A DNA stretch of 64,000 nucleotides, taken from contig JACEFZ010018365.1 in the NCBI GenBank assembly GCA_014155875.1, forward strand, positions 546,066 through 610,065, read 5' to 3'. This document shows positions 36,140 to 47,246 of this stretch, piece by piece. The position numbers and the translations under genes are program-made. Below the pieces are notes generated by a model, which saw only the letters and a list, made by a program, of their open reading frames with translations, searched no databases and was not told the DNA's origin. How positions within the stretch are numbered: the stretch's first letter is position 1; each line of letters opens with the position of its first letter. This DNA comes from Cepaea nemoralis (taxonomy: Eukaryota; Mollusca; Gastropoda; Stylommatophora; Helicidae).

Positions 36140-36756
36140 TCAATCAGGAGCCGTCTCCACTATGAAGGTTGGCTGCAATGGATCTCCAACACTGTCTGTC
36201 TCTCGCCTTGACTGTACATTCTGTCAGACTGATGTTCGTCCATCTCTTTGTGCTATCTTCCCACTTGTATCGTTGTCTACCTCTTACTCGCTTGCCCTCA
36301 ACCTTGCCTTCCAATATGGTTTTTATAAGAGTGTCATGTCTTTTAACGTAGCCAAAATATTTCACTTGCCTCCATGTTATTTCTTCCATCAACTCTCTCT
36401 TCATTCCCAGTTTTTCTAGAACCTCTGCATTTGCTTGTTTTTGTTTCCATGAAATACGACATATTCGTCTGTATGTCCACATCTTCAGGCCTTCTATGCG
36501 ACTTTCTATTTCCTTGTTCAATGTCCAGGCTTCCGAGCCATACAGTAGCGTTGAATATGCGTAGCATTTGACAATTCTCATTTTTAATGCGTTATTAATC
36601 TCTCTAGATGTTAATACTGATTTCATGCCGCTAAAAGCATTTTTGGCCATTCCTAATCTTTTTTAATTTTTATTTCACTTCTGCCATCATCTGTTATTAT
36701 ATGTCCAAGATAGAAGAAACTTGTTACTTGTTCTAGTATCTCCCCGTTTACTGTGA
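36140..36756 (-). pseudogene. LINE RT thumb and C-terminus remnant
   Basis: On the minus strand NGEILEQVTSFFYLGHIITD (about 36,740-36,680), a frameshift, then FSGMKSVLTSREINNALKMR, LLYGSEAWTL, RRICRISWKQK, VKYFGYVKRHD and a GRQRYKW motif, down to a stop at 36,144. This is the post-palm region of a LINE of the same general class as 45.4-49.3 kb. The catalytic part is missing. Confidence 0.8.
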
Positions 36757-37080
36757 TGTTTGCTTGCTTGCTTGCGTTCGCTGGCTGTGAACTCCAGCGT
36801 GAAGTCCTGTATGTCGGATGAAGACATCCTGTTGTCCAACATCAGTGTGATGTCATAGAGGACCCGAGGCTTGCGAGAGTATCCGCTGTCTCATGTCTGG
36901 CTTATTGGTGTGCAGACTGGTGGTTCCTCGCCGTGCAGGCAGATACTCTCAGACTTCGGAAGAATCAGCGATCCTACTACGTTAGCCAGGACCCCGAAGG
37001 GACCTGTTGCCCAGGACGCACGGCGTGGACATGTTAGTAGGTCTTGGTCAGCATAGAACCTGGCCCTGATGCCATGGAAA
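36757..37080 (-). pseudogene. LINE 3'-end fragment with (AAGC)n tail, relative of 5,836-6,041
   Basis: It shares about 200 bp with the short retroposon at 5.8 kb (CLHGEEPPVCTPISQT on the minus strand) but continues further 5' with RARFYADQDLL and SWATGPFGVLANVVGS. The tail GCTTGCTTGCTTGC on the plus strand marks its 3' end at 36,757. It abuts two other LINE remnants. The frame is broken by a stop after ISQT. Confidence 0.6.
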
Positions 37081-37575
37081 CACCACTGCGTCCAAATAGA
37101 AGGAATAAAATGATATGACAGAATCACCAATGTAGTGCTCGTGGAGAGAACAAATCCCAGTGAATCAAGAAGTGAGGAAAAGACACTGGATTGGCCAAAC
37201 ATTGAGAAAATCTGAGGATATTATAGCGAGGTATATGTCTGGACCAGAGAAATAGAGAAAGACTTACACACGCAAGGAGAAGAGAGGTAGAAATAGAAAT
37301 GAATACTTCGATGAGAGCTTGGGCGGAGCTGCATGGAAAAGCTTCAGATAGGAGGGGGGAAAACCTAAAAAAGAACAAGGAGAAAAGAGGTAGAAACAGA
37401 AATGAATAATTGTGTGAGGACATGGGCGGAGCTGCATGGGATAAATAAAGATGAGGATAGGTGGGCATGGGCGGAGCTGCATGGGATAAATAAAGATGAG
37501 GATAGGAGGGCTTGGGGTGAGTTAGCTGAGAGCTATACCCCAATGGAGGATAACAGGTGAAAGAAGAAGAATCTG
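37081..37575 (+). pseudogene. LINE C-terminal remnant with internal small duplications
   Basis: Broken plus-strand frames show NQEVRKRHWIGQTLRKS and several WA/GELHG-like pieces, the C-terminal end of the LINE class that is split by the LTR element. The GGGCGGAGCTGCATGG motif occurs four times, showing local duplication. Confidence 0.5.
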
Positions 37576-38004
37576 TCAGCTCGGTATATAGACGATATTT
37601 GCTGTTGGGGGTGTTCCGATCAACAAAATGACATTTGAAGAATGAGATCACACAAAACAATGGAATATCTTCGTAGTTCGATAATTTTTTTGCATGTGGA
37701 CATATTTGTGGTGTGCCTGTTTACATCATGCTGTTTGGCCGACACATCCCGACTTCTTCACGGGATTAACCATCCCGGGTATTTTCGTGTAACGTTACAT
37801 TGCCTCAGAGTTGCCCAACAGGTGTGTCCTAAACAACCCCAAGCATGCCGGTCGGCCGTTGAGGGAAGGCAGGGGCAGAACATGAACATTCTCCACCATC
37901 TTATGAGGCCTTGATAAATGCAGATCTGACTTATGATGATCAGGTAGTACTGCGTTCATCTATGGAATCATGGGTGGATGAAGAACCAAACCACCAGCAC
38001 ATTA
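37576..38004. other. Unassigned
   Basis: No domain recognised. It is immediately 5' of an RNase H fragment and may be older LINE sequence. Confidence 0.3.
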
Positions 38005-39640
38005 CACCTTGGAAATGTCAAAGACGAGCAGGCGAACACATTGGCTGGATCTGCACTGCTGGGTGGGGTATTGGTGCACGATAAGGCAGATGTGGTCAGA
38101 GCTCTTCGGGATCGTGTGTGTAGTGTGCAAGAACAGAGAGAACATCATTGTCTGGGGAGACTTCGGGATCGTGTGTGTAGTGTGCAAGAACAGATAGAAC
38201 ATCATTGTCTGGGGAGACTTCGGGATCGTGTGTGTAGTGTGCAAGAACAGATAGAACATCATTGTCTGGGGAGACTTCGGGATCGTGTGTGTAGTGTGCA
38301 AGAACAGATAGAACATCATTGTCTGGGGAGACTTCGGGATCGTGTGTGTAGTGTGCAAGAACAGATAGAACATCATTGTCTGGGGAGACTTCGGGATCGT
38401 GTGTGTAGTGTGCAAGAACAGATAGAACATCATTGTCTGGGGAGACTTCGGGATCGTGTGTGTAGTGTGACAGAACAGATAGAACATCATTGTCTGGGGA
38501 GACTTCGGGATCGTGTGTGTAGTGTGCAAGAACAGATAGAACATCATTGTCTGGGGAGACTTCGGGATCGTGTGTGTAGTGTGCAAGAACAGATAGAACA
38601 TCATTGTCTGGGGAGACTTCGGGATCGTGTGTGTAGTGTGCAAGAACAGATAGAACATCATTGTCTGGGGAGACTTCGGGATCGTGTGTGTAGTGTGCAA
38701 GAACAGATAGAACATCATTGTCTGGGGAGACTTCGGGATCGTGTGTGTAGTGTGCAAGAACAGATAGAACATCATTGTCTGGGGAGACTTCGGGATCGTG
38801 TGTGTAGTGTGCAAGAACAGATAGAACATCATTGTCTGGGGAGACTTCGGGATCGTGTGTGTAGTGTGCAAGAACAGATAGAACATCATTGTCTGGGGAG
38901 ACTTCGGGATCGTGTGTGTAGTGTGCAAGAACAGATAGAACATCATTGTCTGGGGAGACTTCGGGATCGTGTGTGTAGTGTGCAAGAACAGATAGAACAT
39001 CATTGTCTGGGGAGACTTCGGGATCGTGTGTGTAGTGTGCAAGAACAGATAGAACATCATTGTCTGGGGAGACTTCGGGATCGTGTGTGTAGTGTGCAAG
39101 AACAGATAGAACATCATTGTCTGGGGAGACTTCGGGATCGTGTGTGTAGTGTGCAAGAACAGATAGAACATCATTGTCTGGGGAGACTTCGGGATCGTGT
39201 GTGTAGTGTGCAAGAACAGATAGAACATCATTGTCTGGGGAGACTTCGGGATCGTGTGTGTAGTGTGCAAGAACAGATAGAACATCATTGTCTGGGGAGA
39301 CTTCGGGATCGTGTGTGTAGTGTGCAAGAACAGATAGAACATCATTGTCTGGGGAGACTTCGGGATCGTGTGTGTAGTGTGCAAGAACAGATAGAACATC
39401 ATTGTCTGGGGAGACTTCGGGATCGTGTGTGTAGTGTGCAAGAACAGATAGAACATCATTGTCTGGGGAGACTTCGGGATCGTGTGTGTAGTGTGCAAGA
39501 ACAGATAGAACATCATTGTCTGGGGAGACTTCGGGATCGTGTGTGTAGTGTGCAAGAACAGATAGAACATCATTGTCTGGGGAGAATGGTGTTGCAAGGA
39601 GTGACCAGATTATCTGGCCAACATTCAGTTCTCTAGGAAA
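38005..39640 (+). pseudogene. RNase H-type LINE 3' fragment with an internal 57-bp expansion
   Basis: The frame reads NVKDEQANTLAGSALLGGVL and HDKADVVRAL, matching GNEQADRLAGPAELGGVL and HDKADVVTAL at 48.5 kb. In the intact relative about 20 residues follow before RQRGVTRGSG; here that segment is repeated 26 times before MVLQGVTRLSG. The frame stays open from about 37,978 to 39,636 (552 codons). Lacking most of RNase H it cannot be functional as an enzyme. Confidence 0.8.
38104..39585 (+). repeat. 57-bp minisatellite, 26 copies, nearly identical
   Basis: The unit encodes LRDRVCSVQEQIEHHCLGR (19 codons). By eye only unit 1 (R for I) and unit 7 (VTEQ for VQEQ) differ. The period of exactly 57 keeps both the plus frame and a minus frame open throughout. 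Confidence 0.97.
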
Positions 39641-40235
39641 TGCCAGACGGACACATAGTCAACCTGCAGCTGGTACCATTAGTATTGGGACTACCTCGCT
39701 GGTTGTTGAGGATGAGGACGGCGTTTGTATGGGGATGTCCTGAATGCTGTGATATCGTTTCTTCACTCAACTCGACTATGGAATTGGGCTAGCATCTGTT
39801 TTGTCTGCTCTCTTGTCGGACACAAATACAGAAAAAACATAAAACAATCTAATCTGTAATATGATTTTCTGTTCTTATTTTTATTGTGTCAGATGGAGGA
39901 TCTTTTGCGTAGTTTATGAATGAAAGAAGCGGACGCATTGATGTGATGGTTAGGAAGTTGCTCTGACAGTAGCATGAGCTTAATACTAATACTTGCTTTG
40001 GGACTGAAAGACTGGCCACCTTTCCCTCTCATAGAGAACAATGAGAATTATCGTTGAAACCTTTCCTGATGGTGCTGCTGCTGTTGTCAGTATAACATCA
40101 TAACCAGTACATCGACCCACTCACAACAAAGCCATACTGACTGGGCAAAATTATCCGTGCCTCTGCTGGGGATTGAACTAGACAGACAGAGCTAGTCAGT
40201 GGAACAAGGGTTGCCTGACAACAGACTGTTATTTT
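39641..40235. other. LINE 3' end, then unassigned sequence
   Basis: Up to about 39,770 the sequence still matches the 3' part of the RNase H LINE at 48.7 kb (ATTAGTATTGGGACTACCTC versus ATTAGTGTTGGAACTCTTTG). The rest has no recognisable feature. Confidence 0.45.
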
Positions 40236-42360
40236 TACTCTCTTTTTGTGTGCTGTGTAGTACACCTGTGTGATTGGATGTTCTTTTTGTGTACCTGTGT
40301 GATTGGCTGTTCTTCATGTGTACTGGTGTGACTGACTGTTCTTCATATGTGCCGGTGTTATTGGCTGTTTTATATGTGTACTGGTGTGATTGGCTGTTTT
40401 ATACGTGTACTGGTGTGATTGGCTGTTTTATATGTGTACTGGTGTGATTGGCTGTTTTATATGTGTACTGGTGTGATTGGCTGTTTTATATGTGTACTGG
40501 TGTGATTGGCTGTTTTATATGTGTACTGGTGTGATTGGCTATTTTACATGTGTACTGGTGTGATTGGCTGTTTTATATGTGTACTGGTGTGATTGGCTGT
40601 TTTATATGTGTACCGGTGTGATTGGCTGTTTTATATGTGTACTGGTGTGATTGGCTGTTTTATATGTGTACTGGTGTGATTGGCTGTTTTATATGTGTAC
40701 TGTTGTGATTGGCTATTTTATATGTGTACTGGTGTGATTGACTGTTTTATATGTGTACTGGTGTGATTGGTTGTTTTATATGTGTACTGGTGTGATTGAC
40801 TGTTTTATATGTGTACTGGTGTGATTGACTGTTTTATATGTGTACTGGTGTGATTGGCTATTTTATATGTGTACTGGTGTGATTGGTGTTTTATTATGTG
40901 TACTGGTGTGATTGGCTATTTTATATGTGTACTGGTGTGATTGGCTATTTTATATGTGTACTGGTGTGATTGGCTATTTTATATGTGTACTGGTGTGATT
41001 GGTTGTTTTATATGTGTACTGGTGTGATTGGCTATTTTATATGTGTACTGGTGTGATTGGCTATTTTATATGTGTACTGGTGTGATTGGTTGTTTTATAT
41101 GTGTACTGGTGTGATTGGTTGTTTTATATGTGTACTGGTGTGATTGGCTATTTTATATGTGTACTGGTGAGATTGGCTGTTTTATATGTGTACTGGTGTG
41201 ATTGGCTATTTATATGTGTACTGGTGTGATTGGCTGTTTTATATGTGTACTGGTGTGATTGGCTATTTTATATGTGTACTGGTGTGATTGGCTGTTTTAT
41301 ATGTGTACTGGTGTGATTGGTTGTTTTATATGTGTACTGGTGTGATTGGCTATTTTATATGTGTACTGGTGTGATTGGTTGTTTTATATGTGTACTGGTG
41401 TGATTGGCTATTTTATATGTGTACTGGTGTGATTGACTGTTTTATATGTGTACTGTTGTGATTGGCTATTTTATATGTGTACTGGTGTGATTGACTGTTT
41501 TATATGTGTACTGGTGTGATTGGTTGTTTTATATGTGTACTGGTGTGATTGACTGTTTTATATGTGTACTGGTGTGATTGACTGTTTTATATGTGTACTG
41601 GTGTGATTGGCTATTTTATATGTGTACTGGTGTGATTGGTTGTTTTATATGTGTACTGGTGTGATTGGCTATTTTATATGTGTACTGGTGTGATTGGCTA
41701 TTTTATATGTGTACTGGTGTGATTGGCTATTTTATATGTGTACTGGTGTGATTGGTTGTTTTATATGTGTACTGGTGTGATTGGCTATTTTATATGTGTA
41801 CTGGTGTGATTGGCTATTTTATATGTGTACTGGTGTGATTGGTTGTTTTATATGTGTACTGGTGTGATTGGTTGTTTTATATGTGTACTGGTGTGATTGG
41901 CTATTTTATATGTGTACTGGTGAGATTGGCTGTTTTATATGTGTACTGGTGTGATTGGCTATTTTATATGTGTACTGGTGTGATTGGCTGTTTTATATGT
42001 GTACTGGTGTGATTGGCTATTTTATATGTGTACTGGTGTGATTGGCTGTTTTATATGTGTACTGGTGTGATTGGTTGTTTTATATGTGTACTGGTGTGAT
42101 TGGCTATTTTATATGTGTACTGGTGTGATTGGTTGTTTTATATGTGTACTGGTGTGATTGGCTATTTTATATGTGTACTGGTGTGATTGACTGTTTTATA
42201 TGTGTACTGGTGTGATTGACTGTTTTATATGTGTACTGGTGTGATTGACTGTTTTATATGTGTACTGGTGTGATTGACTGTTTTATATGTGTACTGGTGT
42301 GATTGGCTGTTGTATATGTGTACTGGTGTGATTGGCTGTTTTATACGTGTACCACTGTGA
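40236..42360 (+). repeat. 29-bp minisatellite, about 72 copies, with 753-bp higher-order duplication
   Basis: The consensus is GATTGGCTGTTTTATATGTG plus TACTGGTGT. Variants at the third block are GGCTG, GGCTA, GGTTG and GACTG. Two rare marks each occur twice 753 bp apart: CTGTTGTGATT (about 40,700 and 41,453) and GGTGAGATT (41,166 and 41,919). So a 26-unit block was duplicated. On the minus strand each unit carries ATATAAAA and, in most variants, CCAATCA. Confidence 0.95.
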
Positions 42361-42369
42361 GTAGCTTTT

Positions 42370-42660
42370 CTTCGTGTGTACCTACAAGAGGCGAATGTGA
42401 ACAGTAAGCTGATTAGAAAAATTAGACAGTCAAAATTGTTTAGACGCATTATAAGAAGAAATAAATTAGAGAACATGGTGACAACTGGAAAGATTGAGTG
42501 GGATACGAACAAGGGGAAGGCAGAGAAGTAAATACCTGGATGACTTGGCGATGTGGCATGGTCGAGACAAGAACACAGAGCTGATCCACGACTCTGGTGA
42601 TCATGCGAGATGACAAAACATGACCGCCCATGCTTATCGGCATGACACATCATGTTGATG
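42370..42660 (+). pseudogene. LINE 3'-terminal remnant
   Basis: Plus-strand pieces (RRNKLENMVTTGKIEW-like, DDLAMWHGRDKN-like, ending MTKHDRPCLSA) match the reverse-oriented remnant at 10,300-10,690 and the LINE end at 56.9-57.05 kb. Only the C-terminus survives. Confidence 0.6.
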
Positions 42661-42699
42661 AGAAATAATCTACGTGGATTGTGTGGATGAGTGTTAGAG

Positions 42700-42710
42700 A
42701 GTGTGTGTGT

Positions 42711-42777
<67 letters not shown>

Positions 42778-42847
42778 AAAGAGTGAGTGAGTGCGCTAGG
42801 GTAAGTAAAACATTGAGTGATAGCGTGAGGGTGTGTGTCTGTCTGTG

Positions 42848-42915
<68 letters not shown>

Positions 42916-43112
42916 AGAGAGTTAGAGAAAAAGTGAATGAAGATGGACAGAGTGAATGAATGGGGGAAATAGTGAGTGTGAGAGAGAGTTAGCGAACGAG
43001 AGAGAGAGTGCGACAGTGGGAGAGTTGATGTGTTAGTGTGTGTGTGTGAGCGCTCGCATGCGTGTGAGTGTGTGTATATGAAAGAATACAGAGAGAGAGA
43101 GAGCGAGCGAGA

Positions 43113-43187
<75 letters not shown>

Positions 43188-43190
43188 CTG
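42700..43190 (+). repeat. (GA)n microsatellite blocks
   Basis: Pure (GA)n at about 42,716-42,774 and 42,850-42,913, and a GAGC-interrupted tract at 43,090-43,187, separated by GTGAGTGA-rich spacers. Confidence 0.95.
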
Positions 43191-43559
43191 AGCAGATGCA
43201 TGTCATGTAATACGCATGTTATGTAACACGCGAATCCATATGTTTGTGTATTCTCATCTGTCATATTATCAGTTAAATACCATTTGATTTTATCATGTAT
43301 AGTGTAAACTCATGTACATTACTGCAGTTTGAGTGAGAGACAGAATGAGTGAGCGTGAGAGTGAATGTGTGTGTGTGTATGTGTGTGGGTGTGTGTGGGA
43401 GCATCACTATCTTTACTTCACACACTGTTTATGTACGTATTTTTCTCCATGTTTAACATTTTTATGAGACTGCTCACGACAATTGCCAGTTTATGTGTGT
43501 GAGTAAAGCGTGGGAGTTTGTTCATACTAGTTTCAATGCTCACTTGATGCATTTTGCAT
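43191..43559. other. No recognisable feature
   Basis: Mixed sequence with a short (GT)n run near 43,366-43,400; no gene. Confidence 0.4.
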
Positions 43560-45195
43560 GTGTCTAGATTTGAGGATGTGTGAGTGTGTGTGGAGGATGT
43601 GTGTGAGTGTGAGGATATGTGTGGGTGGGGATGTGTTGGTGGGGGGATGTGGGTGGGAGTATGCGTTTAAATGAGTTGGGGTGTGTGGGTGTTGGTGGGT
43701 AGTGATATTTGTGGGTGTTGGTGGGATGTGTGGATGCATGTGTGGGGGTGAAAATAGGGTTGTGGAAATGGGTGTGGGGGATGTGTGTATGGGTGGAGGA
43801 TATGTGTGGGTGGGTGGAGATGTATGGATGGTTTGGGGAAGTATGTGTGGGTGGTGGGGTTCTGTGGGTAGGGGATTGTGTTGGTGGATTGTGGATGTAA
43901 GGGCAGGTGTGGAGAAGTGTATGGTGTGTGGGTTTGGGATATGTGTGCAGTGTGTTGGTGGGGGATGTGTGGATGGGAGATATGTTTGTTGTGGTATGGG
44001 TGAGGATATGTGTGTGGGTGGGGGATAGTGTGTGATGTGGGGGATGTGTGTGATGGGTGCGGGGAATGTGTGTATAGGGTGGGGGATATGTGCGGGTGAG
44101 TAGGGGGTGTGTGATGGTTGGGAGATGTATGTGTGGGTGGTGGGTGTATGTGGGTGAGACGATGTGCGCTTGGATGAAGAATGTGTGGGTGGCGGTGTGT
44201 TAGTGGCTTAGGGATGTGTAGGTGGGTGATGGATGTGTATGTTTCGGGGTGGGATGCGCGTGTGGGTGGAGGATGTGTGTGGGTAGGGGTACTGTGATCG
44301 AGAGCTGTTTGGTTGGGGTGGGTGGGGGTGTGTGGGTGCATAGTGGAGGATGTGTGCGTGAGTGAGTGTGTGTTGGTGGATGGGTGGGAAATGCATGTGT
44401 TGGTGGGGAGTGGTGCGTGGTGTGTTGGTTGGGGATATTGTGGGGGTGGGGTATGTGTGTGTGGGCGGGGGTATGTGGGGTGGATGGGTAAGGGTATCTG
44501 TGTGGATGTGGGTGGGGAATATTGTGTGGTATGTGGATGGGGATATGTGTGTGGTGTGTAGGTGGGGATGCATGTTGATATGTGGGTATGGGATGTGTTG
44601 GTGAGGGATATGTGTGTGGGTTGGGAATATTACGTGGTAAAGGATGTATGTGATGTGCGGGTGGGGGTGTGTGTGGTGGGGGATTGGGTTAGGGCATGTG
44701 TGGGTGGGTGGAGGATGTATGTGTGGATAGTGGGGTGTGTGTGAGTAGATTGGGGATGTATAGGTGGTTAGGGAGATGGATGTGTGTGTGTGTCAGGATA
44801 GGGAGATGTCAGTTGGTGGGAATGTGAGTGTATGGTTTGAGGATGTGTGAGTGGATGTGCGATGTGTGGGTTGGTGGGGGATGTGTGTGCGTGGGTGGGG
44901 AATATGTGGTCGATGGAGATGTGGCTGGGGATGGATGGTTGGAGGTGTGGGTGGGGGAGAGGATGTGTGGATTAGGATGTGTATGTGGGATGTGTGGGTT
45001 GGTGGGGGACTGTTTGTGGGTGGCGAATGTGTTTGGGTTGGGGGAACAGGTGAGGGCAGTGTGTATGGGTGGGGGATGTGCGGGAGGTGGATGGGTTGGT
45101 TGGTGGGGTATTATGTGTCCCTGGGTGTGTGTGTGTGTGTGTGTGTGTGCGGGTAGGTGGGGTTGTGTGTGTGGTTGGGGTGATGTATGGGTAGG
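43560..45195 (+). repeat. Degenerate G/T-rich tract (GTGTGGGTGGGGGATGT-like)
   Basis: About 1.6 kb with extreme strand asymmetry: the plus strand is mostly G and T. The loose repeat is 15-40 bp with GGGGATGTGTG and TGGGTGG cores. It has many G-runs and could form G-quadruplexes. Long frames on either strand (Cys/Gly/Val/Trp or His/Pro/Thr) are compositional artefacts. Confidence 0.9.
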
Positions 45196-45394
45196 TGGGA
45201 GAAGTGCCTCATAACATGGTAATTTGTCTTGATTATGTTTACAACATTCATTTAACAATGTTTATCTTTCTTCTTATGTAAATGTATAATGCTCTTGATG
45301 AACGAAAGGCGAGTGATTGGAAGTGCTAAATGTAAGACTTGCCCATTTTGTTAATCTTTTAAAATAAAGTGATTTGATTTGATTTCATGCATCG
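45196..45394 (+). other. Retroposon 3' tail-like sequence with (GATTT)n
   Basis: AAAATAAAGTGATTTGATTT ends a short AT-rich stretch at about 45,360-45,387, typical of a LINE or SINE 3' end with a simple repeat tail. It abuts the minus-strand LINE. The body is too short to classify. Confidence 0.4.
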
Positions 45395-47246
45395 TCCCCC
45401 AATGTTGATTCCTTTCATATCTTCAATATTTCTGAAAATACTTTCACTGTACAGGGAAAACAGATCTGGAGACATTACACATCCCTGTCTCACACCTCTC
45501 TTAATAGGCTGATATTGGCCTATTCATTATCAACTCTTATGGCAGCTTGTTGTTTCCACTATATGTTTTTTACAAGTCTAAGGTCTTTTCCATCAATTTG
45601 TAAATCTTCAAGCATCCTTATCATGTCGACTTGTCTCACTTTATCGAAAGCTTTTGTGTAGTCAATAAAGCAAGGGTGTAGATCTTTGTTTACTTCTATA
45701 GATCGTTCGATTACGGTTCTTAGTAAATACACAGCATTTACTGTACCCTTTCTTTCTACAAACCCACATTGTTCTTCTCCTATTTCAGGTTGTATTTTCC
45801 TCCTAATTCTTTGCATGATAATTCTTAGCAAAATCTTAGTGATGTGACTCATTATACTAATTGTTCGATGTTGATTACATTCCAAGGCTCCTGATTTCTT
45901 TGGGATTGCAATAAATACAGAATTACATAATTCATGAGGTATATTTCCAGTATCATATATTGTATTAAGCAGACTGGTAACTTTATCTATTCCATATTCT
46001 TCTAAGCATTAATCATTTCTGTTGTGACGCTGTCTGAAACGGGGGTCTTGCCAGATTTCATATGGTTAAGAGCATTCTGAACCTCCATCTTCAAAATTGC
46101 TGGTCCTTAATTATTATTTTGAACATACATGTAAGATCTGATCTTTTTCTATTATGACTCGTCCATCTTTTGTCTTTAGGCAGCCTGCTGATGTACGTGT
46201 TCTTTGATTAATAAGCTCCTGGATTCTTTTATGCATTAGTTTCGCATTTTACTGTGTATTGTTTTTCAATTTCTCCGCATTTTTTCTCAAGCCATGTTTC
46301 TTTTGCCTCCCTACATAAGGTTCTGACTTTTTTGTGAATTTCTTCATATTTGGCAGGATTATTTTTGTTCTATCTTCTTGTTTCCATTAGTTGTAAAATT
46401 TCTTCAGTCATCCATGTCCTACGGCCCATTTTCTTTAATTTTGGAATAGTTTTTCTGCTGCGCAACTGATTAAATTCTTCAGCATTTCCCATTGATCATC
46501 TACATCTTGAAATAGGATCTCTAGATCAGACAATAAATCATATTTGTTCTTTACTTCTATGTAAAAATTATCTTGTACTTCTTTGTCAGTTTTCAATTTG
46601 CACAAGTCAAATTTAGGGATTCCTGCAATATACTTGACTTTCTTTAACTTACTCTCAATGTGCCTGTAATTAATCTGTGATCACCGTGACAGTCCTGCAT
46701 TTGGAACCGTTTTTACGACTGTTAACGCATTTCGAAACCTTCTGTTAATCAGGATGTAATCTATCTGGTTTTTAATCCTGCTGTCTGGACTCCTCCATGT
46801 CCATAATCTTCTAGGATGCTGTTTAAAAAAGGTGTTTCCTACAACCATTTCTTGTTCTTTTGCCCATTCCACAAGTCTGTATCCTCTTTCATTTCTCTCT
46901 CCCAAACCATGGTTGCCTACACTGCATCCATCGCCTCGCATTCCTATTTTTGCGTTGAAATCACCCATTATGATATTTATTTCTGATTTTTTTTTTGCAG
47001 TTCTTCAAAGCAGACTCCATGTCAGTATAAAATTACTCTATACTTTCTTCACTGCATTCACTTGTTGGGGCATATACTTGAATGATATTTATTTTAAAAG
47101 GTCTTCCGTTTAATTTTACTAACAGAACTCTGTCTGATACAGCTCGATATCCTCTGACAGAATTTGATATTTGCTTATCTAATATAATGGCTACACCTCT
47201 TTGATGTTCTTCTCCCCCAGAGTAAATAATCTTACAACCCTCTCCT
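45395..47246 (-). pseudogene. LINE ORF2, endonuclease C-part and RT, 3'-truncated; split copy
   Basis: On the minus strand from 47,238: YSGGEEHQRGVAIILDKQIS, then IIMGDFNAKIGMRGDG and IDYILINRRFRNAL (endonuclease), a long decayed linker, then RT pieces: HRTISIMSHITKILLRIIM, QCGFVERKGTVNAVYLLRT and FIDYTKAFDKV (motif A) at 45,885-45,559. The YADD region and C-terminus are absent. The 5' part of this LINE lies at 48,829-49,320 beyond a plus-strand LINE; CCTCTCCT is the duplicated target. Confidence 0.8.

Noticed and set aside
38002..39597. 531-codon minus-strand ORF of TMMFYLFLHTTHTIPKSPQ repeats
   Set aside because: It is the reverse reading of the 57-bp array; the plus strand carries the LINE-derived frame.
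40236..42360. CRISPR-like array (29-bp repeats)
   Set aside because: Units are directly contiguous with no unique spacers and the setting is eukaryotic; it is a minisatellite.
43667..45258. His/Pro/Thr-rich and Cys/Gly/Val-rich ORFs
   Set aside because: They follow the extreme G/T composition; no domain or codon structure.
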